This document shows positions 14,711 through 22,962 of a stretch of 25,938 nt of DNA, piece by piece. The notes under the pieces are model-generated. The model had not been told where the DNA came from and searched no databases. It worked only from the letters and a program-made list of their open reading frames with translations. Source of the DNA: Desulfovermiculus sp041686195 (lineage in GTDB: Bacteria; Desulfobacterota; Desulfovibrionia; Desulfovibrionales; Desulfothermaceae); the NCBI GenBank assembly GCA_041686195.1, contig JAWLEI010000038.1, forward strand, positions 1 through 25,938, written 5' to 3'. Position 1 is the stretch's first letter. The number at the start of each line of letters is the position of its first letter. A program made the position numbers and the translations under genes.

Positions 14711-15376
14711 ATGCGACATCTAACTGCTGTCAAAGGGATTACCAGAACACCATCCGCTTTCAGCGGAATCCCCCTCTTATTTCTTCATATTCTGGTCATT
14801 CTTGGGATGACTACACTGCCTGCTTTCGGACAGGATTCCCAGGCCCAAGATGCCGGAGGAGGATGGATCATGGCCATGTTGACTGCACAAGAATGGTCAC
14901 CCTATGCAGTGGGAGTCGGCATCGGGCTCTTGAGTTGGGCCACTTTTTTCCTTTCCAACCAGCCTATCGGGGTCTCTGGAACAGTGGCCAGGGCAAGCGG
15001 TATGGTTGAAAAACTGGCTCGCGGTTCTCACATCACGGAAAAACCATATTATCAGCACATAGGACTGAGATTCGGCTGGGATTTTACTTTTGTGGGAGGG
15101 ATTGTGCTGGGTTCCCTTTTCTCTGCCTCTCTGTCCGGCGATTTCCAGCTGGTCATGCTTCCTGACCTCTGGCAAAATACCTTTGGTTCGACTCCTCTGC
15201 TTCGCTGGGGCACGGCCTTTCTCGGGGGAGTGGTACTCATGTTCGGAGCCCGCTTGGCAGGAGGGTGCACAAGTGGTCATGGAATCAGCGGAACCCTCCA
15301 GCTGGTCCTGAGCAGCTGGATTGCTCTTCTGTGCTTCTTTGTTGGCGGGGTGATCACCGCCTCCCTCATCTATTGA
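14711..15376 (+). CDS. YeeE/YedE-type sulfur transporter, first half-subunit
   Basis: 221 aa from ATG 14711, with AAAGG 7 nt upstream; the frame is open further left only inside the previous gene. After a leader helix (about 22-40) there are further helices, the WATFFLSNQPIGVSGTVARA block, a central FTFVGGIVLGSLFSASLSG and the family motif RLAGGCTSGHGISGTLQL, with the conserved Cys in G-G-C-T-S-G-H. PF04143 proteins import sulfur compounds: TsuA takes up thiosulfate, and its Cys residues handle the substrate. Here the fold is split over two genes, as in PmpA/PmpB pairs. The partner follows after 28 nt. Confidence 0.9.
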   Translation: MRHLTAVKGITRTPSAFSGIPLLFLHILVILGMTTLPAFGQDSQAQDAGGGWIMAMLTAQEWSPYAVGVGIGLLSWATFFLSNQPIGVSGTVARASGMVEKLARGSHITEKPYYQHIGLRFGWDFTFVGGIVLGSLFSASLSGDFQLVMLPDLWQNTFGSTPLLRWGTAFLGGVVLMFGARLAGGCTSGHGISGTLQLVLSSWIALLCFFVGGVITASLIY

Positions 15377-15404
15377 CCAATAAGCCTTCAAACAGAGGTC
15401 GGAA

Positions 15405-15962
15405 ATGCTTTCCAAACTCCATTCCAGGGCCCCGCTCCAGCTCCTGCTGGGCCTTGTCATGGGGATGATCTTCGGGTTCCTCCTGCAGAAGGGCCAGGTT
15501 ACAAAATACGATATGATCGTAGGGCAGCTCCTTCTGCAGGACTTCACCGTAGTCAAGGTCATGCTCACGGCAATCATTGTAGGAATGATCGGCATCCATG
15601 TTATGCGAAGCAGGGGCTGGGCAGAGCTGCACCCTAAACCTGGAAGCGTCGGGTCAACCGTTCTGGGAGGGCTTCTTTTCGGAGCTGGAATGGCCATCCT
15701 CGGTTACTGTCCGGGCACCACACTCGGGGCCATCGGCCAGGGCTCCCTGGACGCCCTTCTTGGAGGTCTTCCTGGTATGCTTCTCGGCGGGATCCTTTAT
15801 GCAGCTGCGTATCCGGTATTGTCGACAAGGGTGATCCAGCTCGGGGACTTTGGGGTCAAGACCATTCCTCCCCTGTTTAGGATGAACCAGCCAACAACAA
15901 TTGCCCTCTTCTTGGCTCTGGCCCTGGCGCTCTTCGTCGTTCTTGAGCTTGCCGGGTTCTGA
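15405..15962 (+). CDS. YeeE/YedE-type sulfur transporter, second half-subunit
   Basis: 185 aa: LLLGLVMGMIFGFLLQKGQV, then MLTAIIVGMIGIHVM, the family motif ILGYCPGTTLGAIGQGSLDA (second conserved Cys), GGILYAAAYPVL and a last helix. GAGG lies 7 nt before the ATG. It is the companion of the preceding gene; the two together supply the two Cys-bearing repeats that a single-chain TsuA-like carrier holds. Thiosulfate, sulfide or related sulfur species are likely substrates in such an organism, but the exact one cannot be told. Confidence 0.9.
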   Translation: MLSKLHSRAPLQLLLGLVMGMIFGFLLQKGQVTKYDMIVGQLLLQDFTVVKVMLTAIIVGMIGIHVMRSRGWAELHPKPGSVGSTVLGGLLFGAGMAILGYCPGTTLGAIGQGSLDALLGGLPGMLLGGILYAAAYPVLSTRVIQLGDFGVKTIPPLFRMNQPTTIALFLALALALFVVLELAGF

Positions 15963-16005
15963 AAATCAGCTTCGTTTCGTTTCAACCTTCAACCCATGGA
16001 CTCCT

Positions 16006-16245
16006 ATGACGATCTCACATCGACAATCGCGACCATCTCCTATCGATCCCCGTGAGGCCAAAACCCAGCTTCGCGCAAGGGCTGAGGAGCTGTCTCTGCG
16101 AGGTGCCCTGAAAGGTGAGCCAAAGCTTTTTCTTGGCTTGGCTTTCACTGCGGGGCTTCTCTGCTCATCCTCCAATGCCTCTGTCCGGGACTGCATCGCC
16201 GGCCTGGACAGAATCCTCAAAGCCCTCAACCTGAAGCTGATGTGA
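16006..16245 (+). CDS. Small hypothetical protein, possibly DUF883/YqjD-like
   Basis: 79 aa from ATG 16006: PREAKTQLRARAEELSLRGA, then GEPKLFLGLAFTAGLLCSSS, then RDCIAGLDRILKALNLKLM. A charged helix precedes one hydrophobic segment with a P-K-L-F-L-G-L-A-F-x-A-G pattern, loosely like the C-terminal membrane anchor of YqjD/ElaB-type proteins, which tether ribosomes or respond to stress. No Shine-Dalgarno is obvious before the ATG, so the start is weak. It lies 43 nt after the transporter gene and may belong to that unit. I do not recognise it securely. Confidence 0.55.
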   Translation: MTISHRQSRPSPIDPREAKTQLRARAEELSLRGALKGEPKLFLGLAFTAGLLCSSSNASVRDCIAGLDRILKALNLKLM

Positions 16246-16336
16246 GGCATCGACGAGCGTTCCATGCCAGGAATGCTCACCTTTTTATCACCGATCTCTC
16301 ATCTTTGAAAGTATGTGCAGATAAGATATCCTTATC

Positions 16337-16537
16337 TTGAACAATGAAAAGCGTCAGCAAATTCTGGGCAGCCTCGGTCTGGGGCTGGTGCTGGGCGCTT
16401 TGTTCTACGCCCTCGTGACCGCAGCAGGCCTGTCACTGGGGTTGTCACTGGGGTGGGCTGCCCTGATCACAGGCTGCCTGGCCATCGGCCTTGGTGGCGT
16501 GCTTGTGGTCATTGCCAGGGGGATCTCAGCTCGGTAG
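16337..16537 (+). CDS. Small two-helix membrane protein, possibly YqjE-like
   Basis: 66 aa from a TTG: MNNEKRQQILGSLGLGLVLG, then two hydrophobic helices rich in G, L and A, ending VVIARGISAR. The frame shift that starts at the nearby ATG 16344 gives an unnatural W/C-rich sequence, so this frame is preferred. The ribosome site is weak; just upstream is a small palindrome GATAAG-ATATC-CTTATC (16320-16336). The pair of this gene with the previous one resembles the yqjD-yqjE arrangement, which is inference only. Confidence 0.55.
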   Translation: MNNEKRQQILGSLGLGLVLGALFYALVTAAGLSLGLSLGWAALITGCLAIGLGGVLVVIARGISAR

Positions 16538-16639
16538 ATCAGTCCTGTTTTTGGTCCTTAAAGCCCTCCCCCTCTGTCTCTTCGTATGTCATCACGAAGC
16601 TGCCCAGGCTTCCCCAGGGAGATACCGAAAGATCGGATA

Positions 16640-18064
16640 ATGCTGACCATATCCAAGAGTCCCCAGAAATACGGCCTGATTCTGGCCACGGTCCTGCTGA
16701 CCCTGCTGATCTGGCTGATCAGCAAGTGGTACTACCAGGACTGGTTCGCCAATCCGTACAAGTATCCAGCCAAAGCGGCCTCGCTGATAGCCACAATGCT
16801 GATGTGCTGGGCCGCGGTTTTGTCCGGCCGCTGGAGGTGCCTGGAGAAATATTTCGGAGGTCTGGACAAGGTCTACCAGGTCCATAAGCATATCGGCAGA
16901 TGGGCCTTTTTTATCATTCTGGCTCATCCACTGTTCCTGGCCCTGGACCGGATGCCGGACCTGGGCCGCTTTCTGGGCTTTATGTGGTTCCAGGACCCGC
17001 AGGGCGACCGCTACCTCTGGGGGCAGAACCTGGGTGTGGCCGGACTTCTGCTGCTGGCTGGTCTCATTGCCGTGACCCTGTGGATCAGGCTGCCTTATCA
17101 CATCTGGAAGCGGACCCATGAGTGGCTCGGATTGGTCCTGATCCTGATGGCGACTCATATCTACGTGGTCCAGGCCGACGTGGCCGCCTATCCGCTGCTG
17201 GCCCTGTGGCTGTATGCATGGCTTCTGGCCGCCTGTGCCAGCTTCGTCTACATCCGTTTCCTGTACCGTTTCTACGGCCCAAGACACGAGTATGTGCTCG
17301 CCAAGCAGGAACAAATCGGGGAGATCCTTCATTTGACATTTGCGCCCCGCAGCACCCCCATGGACTTCAAGCCAAGCCAGTTTGTCTACCTGGTGGTCAA
17401 GCGGCCGGGCATCACCAGGGAGCCCCATCCCTACTCCATTGCCTGCGGCTACAACCTGGCAGCGCAGTTCAAGCTGGGCATCAAACAGGTCGGAGATCAT
17501 ACCCGAAGCTTGAGCCAGCTCGAGCCCGGTGATCCGGTGAGTGTCTACGGTCCCTACGGGTTTTTCAGTGCTCCTTTTCTGACCGCGGAACGGGACTGCC
17601 TGTTCATTGGCGGCGGCATCGGCATTACTCCCTTTCTGGGCATGTGGCATGTAGCTCTGCATTCGGAAGAGCGAATCCCTGAGCAGGATGCGCCATGGGA
17701 GCTAAAGCGCATGCATCCGGAAGTGATCCGGAACTGGAAGAGCCCCAGGGTCAGCCTGTTCTACGTTTGCCGGGAGGCCAAGGAGGCCAGTTTCGATAAG
17801 GATATCCGCCAGGAGGTCGACTCGAGCCACTATCACGGCTTCCCAGCTATGGAAAAGCGGGGGCACCACTACGAGCTCTATGTCAGCTCGCAGCAGGGCA
17901 GGATCACGGTTGAGACCATCCAAGACCGGGTGGCCGGAGACATTCAAAGCAAGAATGTCTTCCTCTGCGGCCCAGGGCCTATGGTGGACGGGCTGGTCGA
18001 GCAGCTCCTCGAGCTTGGCGTACCGCGCCGGCAGATCGTGGTCGAAGACTTCAACCTGGTCTAG
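16640..18064 (+). CDS. Ferric-reductase-like flavocytochrome (heme membrane domain plus FAD/NAD reductase)
   Basis: 474 aa from ATG 16640, where the membrane part starts; ATG 16586 adds 18 unremarkable residues. The N-terminal half has about six helices with candidate heme-ligand His in VHKHIGRWAFFIILAHPLF and RTHEWLGLVLILMATHIYVV (ferric reductase/NOX-type domain). The C-terminal half is a ferredoxin-NADP+ reductase fold: EPHPYSIACG for FAD, GPYGFF, NAD(P)-binding GGGIGITPFLGM, and CGPGPMVDGL near the end. It should move electrons from NAD(P)H through FAD across the membrane via heme b. The acceptor (Fe3+, O2 or a quinone/periplasmic partner) is not deducible. Neighbour genes give no direct clue. 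Confidence 0.92.
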   Translation: MLTISKSPQKYGLILATVLLTLLIWLISKWYYQDWFANPYKYPAKAASLIATMLMCWAAVLSGRWRCLEKYFGGLDKVYQVHKHIGRWAFFIILAHPLFLALDRMPDLGRFLGFMWFQDPQGDRYLWGQNLGVAGLLLLAGLIAVTLWIRLPYHIWKRTHEWLGLVLILMATHIYVVQADVAAYPLLALWLYAWLLAACASFVYIRFLYRFYGPRHEYVLAKQEQIGEILHLTFAPRSTPMDFKPSQFVYLVVKRPGITREPHPYSIACGYNLAAQFKLGIKQVGDHTRSLSQLEPGDPVSVYGPYGFFSAPFLTAERDCLFIGGGIGITPFLGMWHVALHSEERIPEQDAPWELKRMHPEVIRNWKSPRVSLFYVCREAKEASFDKDIRQEVDSSHYHGFPAMEKRGHHYELYVSSQQGRITVETIQDRVAGDIQSKNVFLCGPGPMVDGLVEQLLELGVPRRQIVVEDFNLV

Positions 18065-18187
18065 CAGTGAGAATGGCTCAATTTAACTTGAACTTTCAGC
18101 CTCGGCTAAATGCAGGCTTCGTCATAAAAACCGCATACATCGAGCCTATAGAGTCAAAAACAGCCTGATTGTATGCCCTTGATTTTC

Positions 18188-18733
18188 TTATTCTGTGCAA
18201 GCCGAAAGGACTTCCTGAACGTTCCCCGGAGTATGGTCTCCTGAAACCACCGAAAGGATGTACACACCTTGATTCCCGAACCATTCTTCCATTGCTTCGG
18301 ACAAGACGAGAACGACGGCCAGCAGAAGCCCGAACTGCAGAGCCATGCCGAGTTGGAGAGGGTTCTTCAGCTCGATTTTTTGTTCCTGCCCCTGTGCATC
18401 CTTCTCATGTCGCCGCCAGATCCAGACAAGGCTGCACAGGAGACCAAGAAGCATGATGATCAAAGGCAGCCACAAAAGGCGCATCAAAGCGGCATGAACA
18501 ACAAAGACTTCAATCATGACCCTGAAAAACATGATGGAAGACGCTATCAGAACCCCGCCTGAGAATATGATGGTGGTCTTCTTTTCCCTGGCCAAACGGG
18601 CCAGGCTTAAGGTGACCGCAGTTGATGAGACCAGCCCGCCGGCTATGGCAGTGACGATCATCCCCATCCTCTCCCCAGCGACCTGGATGACGACGTAGCC
18701 TAAGAAGGACAATCCTGAAATCAGGACCACCAT
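18188..18733 (-). pseudogene. Fragment of a DUF4010 (MgtC/SapB-associated) membrane protein
   Basis: Up to 181 aa: MVVLISGLSFLGYVVIQVAG, then GGLVSSTAVTLSLARLAREK, typical of DUF4010 proteins, which usually have about 400-430 aa with an N-terminal MgtC-like half. Here the N-terminal half is absent: in frame upstream only EPYWTWW precedes the stop codon of the TetR gene. At the C-terminus the expected G-L-T-D-V-D-A-I-T motif after YILSVVSG is replaced by the unrelated DHTPGNVQEVLSACTE. Both ends have been lost, so it is probably non-functional. It lies 21 nt after the TetR gene on the same strand. Confidence 0.72.
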
Positions 18734-18754
18734 CCACCATGTCCAGTAAGGTTC

Positions 18755-19390
18755 TTAGATTCCTCCTTTGCTGGACAGAGATCCGCGCATGAGCAGCTCA
18801 ATAGCCTGCTCTATCCGTTTCCATCCCGCATCAGACTGCAGGTCGATGCCTCCAAAGCTGCGCATGTTCCGGGACTGGACACTTAAGAAAAAGACTGCCC
18901 CGGCCAGCAGGGCCACAATGGCTGAGAGATCGATGTCATCTGGTATTTCCCCATGCAGGTTCTCAAAGTACTCCAAGGCAGTCCGGACTCGAACATCCTC
19001 CAGGCGCCTGGAAAGCTCGTTGCGCTCCAAAGCCTCCCAGGCCAGGATATCCAGGGTCTGCGGACGGCGGCGGAGGCAGATGAGCAGGCTTTTGAAAAAA
19101 GCGGACATCTGTTCTTCCGGGCTCAGGTGGGGAAAATCTCCGGCCGTCTCCTGGAGCAGCTCCTGGGTTGTGGGCCAGAAGTGTCCGGACTCTGCGAACG
19201 CGGAGACAAGCCCGGGCAGTCCTCCAAAAAAACGGAAGATGTTTATCCGCTTCAGCCCTGCTTCCTGGGCCACAAGATCCTCATTACAGCGGGAAAATCC
19301 CTCTCTGGCCAAAAGCAGACCAACAGCCTGAATCAATCTTTTTTTCACTTGCTCGTGGGTATCGATGGGAATCACTTTATTCCCGGGCAT
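18755..19390 (-). CDS. TetR/AcrR-family transcriptional regulator
   Basis: 211 aa from ATG 19390, which has GAGGAGG about 6 nt upstream; the TTG at 19414 is less likely. The N-terminal helix-turn-helix is recognisable: VKKRLIQAVGLLLAREGFSR, then EDLVAQEAGLKRINIFRFFG, with a divergent recognition helix (KRINIFRFFGG in place of the usual xxxxLYxHFxx). The C-terminal ligand domain is all helical. Such dimers repress nearby genes until a ligand binds. It is divergent from pabA (315 bp away) and upstream of the DUF4010 fragment; its real target may be the lost part of that locus. Confidence 0.88.
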   Translation of the reverse strand: MPGNKVIPIDTHEQVKKRLIQAVGLLLAREGFSRCNEDLVAQEAGLKRINIFRFFGGLPGLVSAFAESGHFWPTTQELLQETAGDFPHLSPEEQMSAFFKSLLICLRRRPQTLDILAWEALERNELSRRLEDVRVRTALEYFENLHGEIPDDIDLSAIVALLAGAVFFLSVQSRNMRSFGGIDLQSDAGWKRIEQAIELLMRGSLSSKGGI

Positions 19391-19533
19391 TCTTTCCCTC
19401 CTCGCCAATTTCAAGTGATTTTGTTCACAGGTGGTAAAATGTCAAATGTTTCTGAAGTCTCGATTCATACGAGTCCCGCCATTGGTATGATCTCCGGAAA
19501 TTTTTTTTTGCCCGCTTTGGGGCAAAGAATATT

Positions 19534-19558
19534 TCAGATTTGCCGGAGGCAAATCTGA
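19534..19558. repeat. Perfect 11-bp inverted repeat between tetR and pabA
   Basis: TCAGATTTGCC (19534-19544), loop GGA, then GGCAAATCTGA (19548-19558). No T-run follows on either strand. It lies about 145 nt from the TetR start and about 147 nt from pabA, so it could be an operator or a small dispersed palindrome. A weaker stem, TTTGCCC/GGGCAAA, lies just to its left. Confidence 0.5.
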
Positions 19559-19643
19559 ACCTGGACATTTTGTTCATGTTTTGGTAGCCAATAGATCAAA
19601 ATTGCACCTGTTCTGCAAGTGTAGTGAGTTATGCCAGGCCATA

Positions 19644-19681
19644 AACGCCATCCAGACTCATGTCCGGGTGGCGTTTTTTTT
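19644..19681 (+). terminator. Terminator-like hairpin in the leader of pabA
   Basis: AACGCCATCC (19644-19653) pairs with GGGTGGCGTT (19666-19675) in a 10-bp stem with one wobble and a 12-nt loop, and T residues run from 19674 to 19681. This is a textbook intrinsic terminator, only 23 nt before the pabA ATG and on the same strand. No plus-strand gene precedes it within the preceding 1.5 kb, so it may be an attenuator of pabA, or pabA may use a promoter inside or after it. Confidence 0.7.
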
Positions 19682-19704
19682 ATGCCGACCTCAAGGAGAA
19701 GACA

Positions 19705-20301
19705 ATGAAGATCCTCATGGTGGACAACTATGATTCCTTCACTTTCAACCTGGTTCAGCTGCTGCGGGTACTTGGGGCTCAGGTTATCGTTCGCCGCAAT
19801 GACGCCCTTTCATCTTATGATCTCTTGACCCTTGACCCGGCGGCTGTAGTCATCAGCCCGGGACCGAAAGATCCGGCCCAGGCCGGGGCCAGTCTGGAGA
19901 TCGTCGCTTCCTGTTTTCAGCGCTTGCCTATTCTGGGTGTGTGCCTGGGTCTGCAGTGCGTAAATGAGTTCTTCGGCGGGAGTACGGCCAGGACAAAAAG
20001 GCCCATCCATGGCAAAACAAGCCCCATTTTCCATCTTGGTTATGGTCTTTTTACTGGTTTGCCATCTCCCTTACAGGTGGCCAGATACCATTCATTACAG
20101 GCCATCCCGGGCAAGAACTCTCCCCTTGAGGTCACGGCCTGGACCGAGGACGGTCTGGTCATGGGCCTGTCCCATCCTGACTTGCCGGTGCACGGAGTCC
20201 AGTTTCATCCGGAGAGCTTTCTGACCCAGGCCGGCCGGGAATTGATGATCAACTTTTTGGGACTGTGCTTGTATGAAACTGGGGTTCATATTGAGCCTTA
20301 G
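19705..20301 (+). CDS. pabA: Aminodeoxychorismate/anthranilate synthase glutamine amidotransferase subunit
   Basis: 198 aa from ATG 19705 with AAGGAG 7 nt upstream. Class I glutamine amidotransferase: start MKILMVDNYDSFTFNLVQLL, oxyanion region ISPGPKDP, nucleophile Cys80 in GVCLGLQ, and His168/Glu170 in HPESF. It releases ammonia from glutamine for the synthase subunit, which makes 4-amino-4-deoxychorismate for folate or anthranilate for tryptophan. The next gene on this strand is a PabB-PabC fusion, so PabA is preferred over TrpG. GVCLGLQCVNEFFGG lacks the usual H in the C-L-G-H-Q motif, reading L instead; this seems tolerated in some relatives. Confidence 0.92.
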   Translation: MKILMVDNYDSFTFNLVQLLRVLGAQVIVRRNDALSSYDLLTLDPAAVVISPGPKDPAQAGASLEIVASCFQRLPILGVCLGLQCVNEFFGGSTARTKRPIHGKTSPIFHLGYGLFTGLPSPLQVARYHSLQAIPGKNSPLEVTAWTEDGLVMGLSHPDLPVHGVQFHPESFLTQAGRELMINFLGLCLYETGVHIEP

Positions 20302-20353
20302 ATCTGCCCGTCCGGGACCGCCAGTCAAGCGTAGACGCGTGACTGACCAAAGA

Positions 20354-20373
20354 GGGCGAATGATCATTCGCCC
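20354..20373. repeat. Perfect 20-bp palindrome
   Basis: GGGCGAATGATCATTCGCCC equals its own reverse complement. It lies in the pabA-pabBC gap, with no T-run following. It looks like a dispersed intergenic palindrome of a kind seen in many environmental bacterial genomes, not a gene-specific operator. Confidence 0.65.
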
Positions 20374-20422
20374 CAAGGCTATTCACAAGTTTCAGCTTGA
20401 ATCAAACTGACCAAGTGGCTGA

Positions 20423-20489
20423 CCCGGCACTCACTTACAATATTATTTTTGTACTTTGTAAAATATGCTAACACTCAGTGAGTACCGGG
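20423..20489. repeat. 67-bp element with 13-bp imperfect terminal inverted repeats
   Basis: CCCGGCACTCACT (20423-20435) and AGTGAGTACCGGG (20477-20489) are inverted repeats with one mismatch. The AT-rich interior (ATATTATTTTTG...) has no coding content. It resembles a very small MITE-like insertion in the pabA-pabBC gap. Confidence 0.5.
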
Positions 20490-20529
20490 GCGCCCTTGCC
20501 CCAAGGGCTGGCGGCTTTGAGAAAAAAGA

Positions 20530-20554
20530 GGCTGGGCCTCGGAGAGGGCCAGCC
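20530..20554. repeat. REP-like palindrome, copy 1
   Basis: GGCTGGGCCTC, loop GGA, GAGGGCCAGCC: an 11-bp stem with a single G-G mismatch. The exact reverse complement recurs at 25082-25106, with matching flanks. It lies 80 nt before the pabBC start. The small stem with a conserved internal mismatch is typical of REP elements served by RAYT transposases, and a RAYT fragment lies at the left end of this window. Confidence 0.65.
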
Positions 20555-20634
20555 TACCAGGAAAGACCCGGGCCTTAGGAGTTATTCCGAGAACGTAAGA
20601 GCCAGTATAAACAACCCAACCTGAGGTTATCCCT

Positions 20635-22893
20635 ATGCTTCTTAACCAGCCGGCCGAGCACCAAGAGCTTATCTCCCTGACCGGCATCTGCCGGGAGGTG
20701 CACACCGAAGAGCTGTCCAGCAGCCCGGACCTCTTTGCCCTGGCTCGGGCCAGGAGCCATGAGCCTGGATGCGTGTTCCTGGCCAGCGGCGGAGATGTAG
20801 ACAGCGCCCGGCATCATATCCTGGCCCTGCGCCCCTGGTTTGTGCTTGAGTCCAAGGACTCCACCTGGACCTGCCGCCAAGGCGGCCGCATGATATCCGG
20901 ATCCGACTCGCCCCTGTCTGTGCTCCGCTCTGTGCTTGAGGCCAATGCCCTCCCTGCGCAACCCGACCAGGGCCCGGCCCGGGCCGGTCTGTTCGGCTAC
21001 TTCAGCTATGAGCTCAGCCGGCACATTGAAAGCCTGCCTTGCACCAGCCTGGATGACACCGGCCTGCCGGACATGTATCTGACCGCTCCCAGCATTCTCG
21101 TGACCCAAGAGATCCAGTCCGGCCGTACCTGGCTGCACCTGCCCATGTGGGATCATACAAAGGCCCCAGGACTGCATGAGCGCCTCAGCCTCTGTTATGG
21201 CTGGATACACGATTCACAGCTGCCCATGCCCGATAATCGCACCTGTCAGGCCGGAATGCCCCGGTCCTCATTAACCCAGTCCCAGTACTTGCGGGCAGTG
21301 GACGCCATTCTGGAATATATCCGGGCCGGACATGTCTATCAGGTCAACCTCTCCCAGCGCCTCGTGCACACCTTCCAGGGATCCGCTTTTGATCTCTTCT
21401 TTGACCTGTTCATTCGAAATCCGGCCCCGTTTTACGCCTATGTTCAGGCCGGTGGGCATCAGGTGGTCTCCACCTCACCGGAGCGGTTTCTCAAAGTTCA
21501 TAACAGCCGGGTGGAGACCAGGCCCATCAAGGGCACCCGTCCCCGGGGGACCACCCCGGATCAGGATCAGGCCCTGGCCCGGGAGCTGCAAGAAAGCCCC
21601 AAGGATGGTGCGGAACTGGCCATGATTGTGGATCTGATGCGCAATGATCTGGGGCGGGTGTGCTCCCCTGGAAGCGTGCAGGTTGCGGAGCACAAGCGCC
21701 TGGAGGCCTACGACAATGTCTTGCATCTGGTGTCTATTGTCCATGGCTGCCTGGAACCGGAACACGACCTGGTGGATGTTATCCAGGCCACCTTCCCCGG
21801 CGGATCCATCACCGGATGCCCCAAGATCCGGGCCATGGAGATTATTGACCAGCTTGAGCCCTTCCAGCGTCATGCCTACACCGGATCCATCGGCTATCTG
21901 GGTTTTGAGGGACACATGGATCTGTCCATTGCCATTCGTACGGCTGTCATTACAGCGGGCCGTTTGGTCTATTCAGTCGGCGGAGGAGTAGTCATTGATT
22001 CCGATCCCCAGGAGGAGTACCAGGAAACCTGGCACAAGGGGCGGACCTTTGCCCAGGTCCTGAACGCGGCCGATCATCCGCACGAAAGCCAGGCCAGGAT
22101 CTGGCACAATGGCCATCTGGTACCAGAGGGTGAAGCCCTCTGTGCCCTGCGTTCTCCGGCTGTTGAATACGGTTTCGGGGTTTTTGAGACCCTGCGAGCT
22201 GATCATGGACATACCTGGTTTGTTCCAGAGCACATAGCCAGAATGAACCAGGCCTGGCTCCAGCTCACCGGGCACTCTTTGCCCCGAGTGGACTGGGAAC
22301 GCATCATCAGCCAGGTTCTGGAAGCCAATGGGCTCAAGACCGCAGCAGCCGTAAAGGTCTATGCCGGCAGGGATCAGGATGCAGATACTCTCTGCGTCTC
22401 AGCCCGGGCCTACACCCATCGCCTGGCAGGAGAGGACCGAAACCACCTGCTGCTTGTTACTTCTCCTGAACCGCGGCAGAGCCCTCTGGCCGGAATGAAA
22501 ACAGCCAATCACCTGGTCTACATCCTGGCCGGCGAATGGGCCCGACAGCAAAATCAGGATGAGGCCTTGATCTTAAACCCTGAGGGCACGGTCTCTGAAA
22601 CCAGCTCGGCCAATCTCATTCTGATCTGCTCCTCCCAGGCAGTTATCCCCCAATCCCCACACGTATTGCCAGGGATAATGCAGCATCAGGCCAGAATTGC
22701 CCTTGGGACTCTCGGTTTTGCATGTGTTCAGCGCCAGGTTCACCCCCACGACCTGTACTTTGCTGATGCGGTTTTGCTCACCAACTCCCTGCTGGGAGTC
22801 ATCGGGGCCGGATCACTGGACGGCAAGCCGTTAACAGTGCGGGACGATGTCGTAAAGCGGCTCAATGAGCTCATCTTCGGCTTTCAGCCCTGA
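20635..22893 (+). CDS. pabB: Fused aminodeoxychorismate synthase component I (PabB) and aminodeoxychorismate lyase (PabC)
   Basis: 752 aa. Residues about 1-480 are PabB: VNLSQRL, VSTSPERFLKV, TRPIKGTRPRG with Lys299 (PIKGT marks PabB; TrpE has PIAGT), KDGAELAMIVDLMRNDLGRV, FPGGSITGCPKIRAMEIID and SVGGGVVIDSDPQEEYQETW. Residues about 485-752 are a class IV PLP aminotransferase fold: AVEYGFGVFETLRA, the PLP Lys622 in LAGMKTANH, and the SETSSANLIL motif. Together they turn chorismate plus ammonia into aminodeoxychorismate and then p-aminobenzoate and pyruvate for folate. PabA is 333 bp upstream. TGAGG lies about 8 nt before the ATG. Such fusions occur in several bacterial groups. Confidence 0.94.
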   Translation: MLLNQPAEHQELISLTGICREVHTEELSSSPDLFALARARSHEPGCVFLASGGDVDSARHHILALRPWFVLESKDSTWTCRQGGRMISGSDSPLSVLRSVLEANALPAQPDQGPARAGLFGYFSYELSRHIESLPCTSLDDTGLPDMYLTAPSILVTQEIQSGRTWLHLPMWDHTKAPGLHERLSLCYGWIHDSQLPMPDNRTCQAGMPRSSLTQSQYLRAVDAILEYIRAGHVYQVNLSQRLVHTFQGSAFDLFFDLFIRNPAPFYAYVQAGGHQVVSTSPERFLKVHNSRVETRPIKGTRPRGTTPDQDQALARELQESPKDGAELAMIVDLMRNDLGRVCSPGSVQVAEHKRLEAYDNVLHLVSIVHGCLEPEHDLVDVIQATFPGGSITGCPKIRAMEIIDQLEPFQRHAYTGSIGYLGFEGHMDLSIAIRTAVITAGRLVYSVGGGVVIDSDPQEEYQETWHKGRTFAQVLNAADHPHESQARIWHNGHLVPEGEALCALRSPAVEYGFGVFETLRADHGHTWFVPEHIARMNQAWLQLTGHSLPRVDWERIISQVLEANGLKTAAAVKVYAGRDQDADTLCVSARAYTHRLAGEDRNHLLLVTSPEPRQSPLAGMKTANHLVYILAGEWARQQNQDEALILNPEGTVSETSSANLILICSSQAVIPQSPHVLPGIMQHQARIALGTLGFACVQRQVHPHDLYFADAVLLTNSLLGVIGAGSLDGKPLTVRDDVVKRLNELIFGFQP

Positions 22894-22962
22894 CTAGGCC
22901 CAGCCCAGGAGAGTGAGTTCCTTATTATAGCAACACGTAACATGTTTTTCCAGGATGAAGGC

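Noticed and set aside
16592..17662. 356-aa minus-strand open frame opposite the ferric reductase gene
   Set aside because: It is the antisense shadow of a gene with clear FAD, NAD and heme motifs; its own sequence has no family pattern.
19575..19590. Mini-frame ATG TTT TGG TAG upstream of pabA as a Trp leader peptide
   Set aside because: Only three codons, no ribosome site, and the downstream genes are for p-aminobenzoate, not tryptophan.
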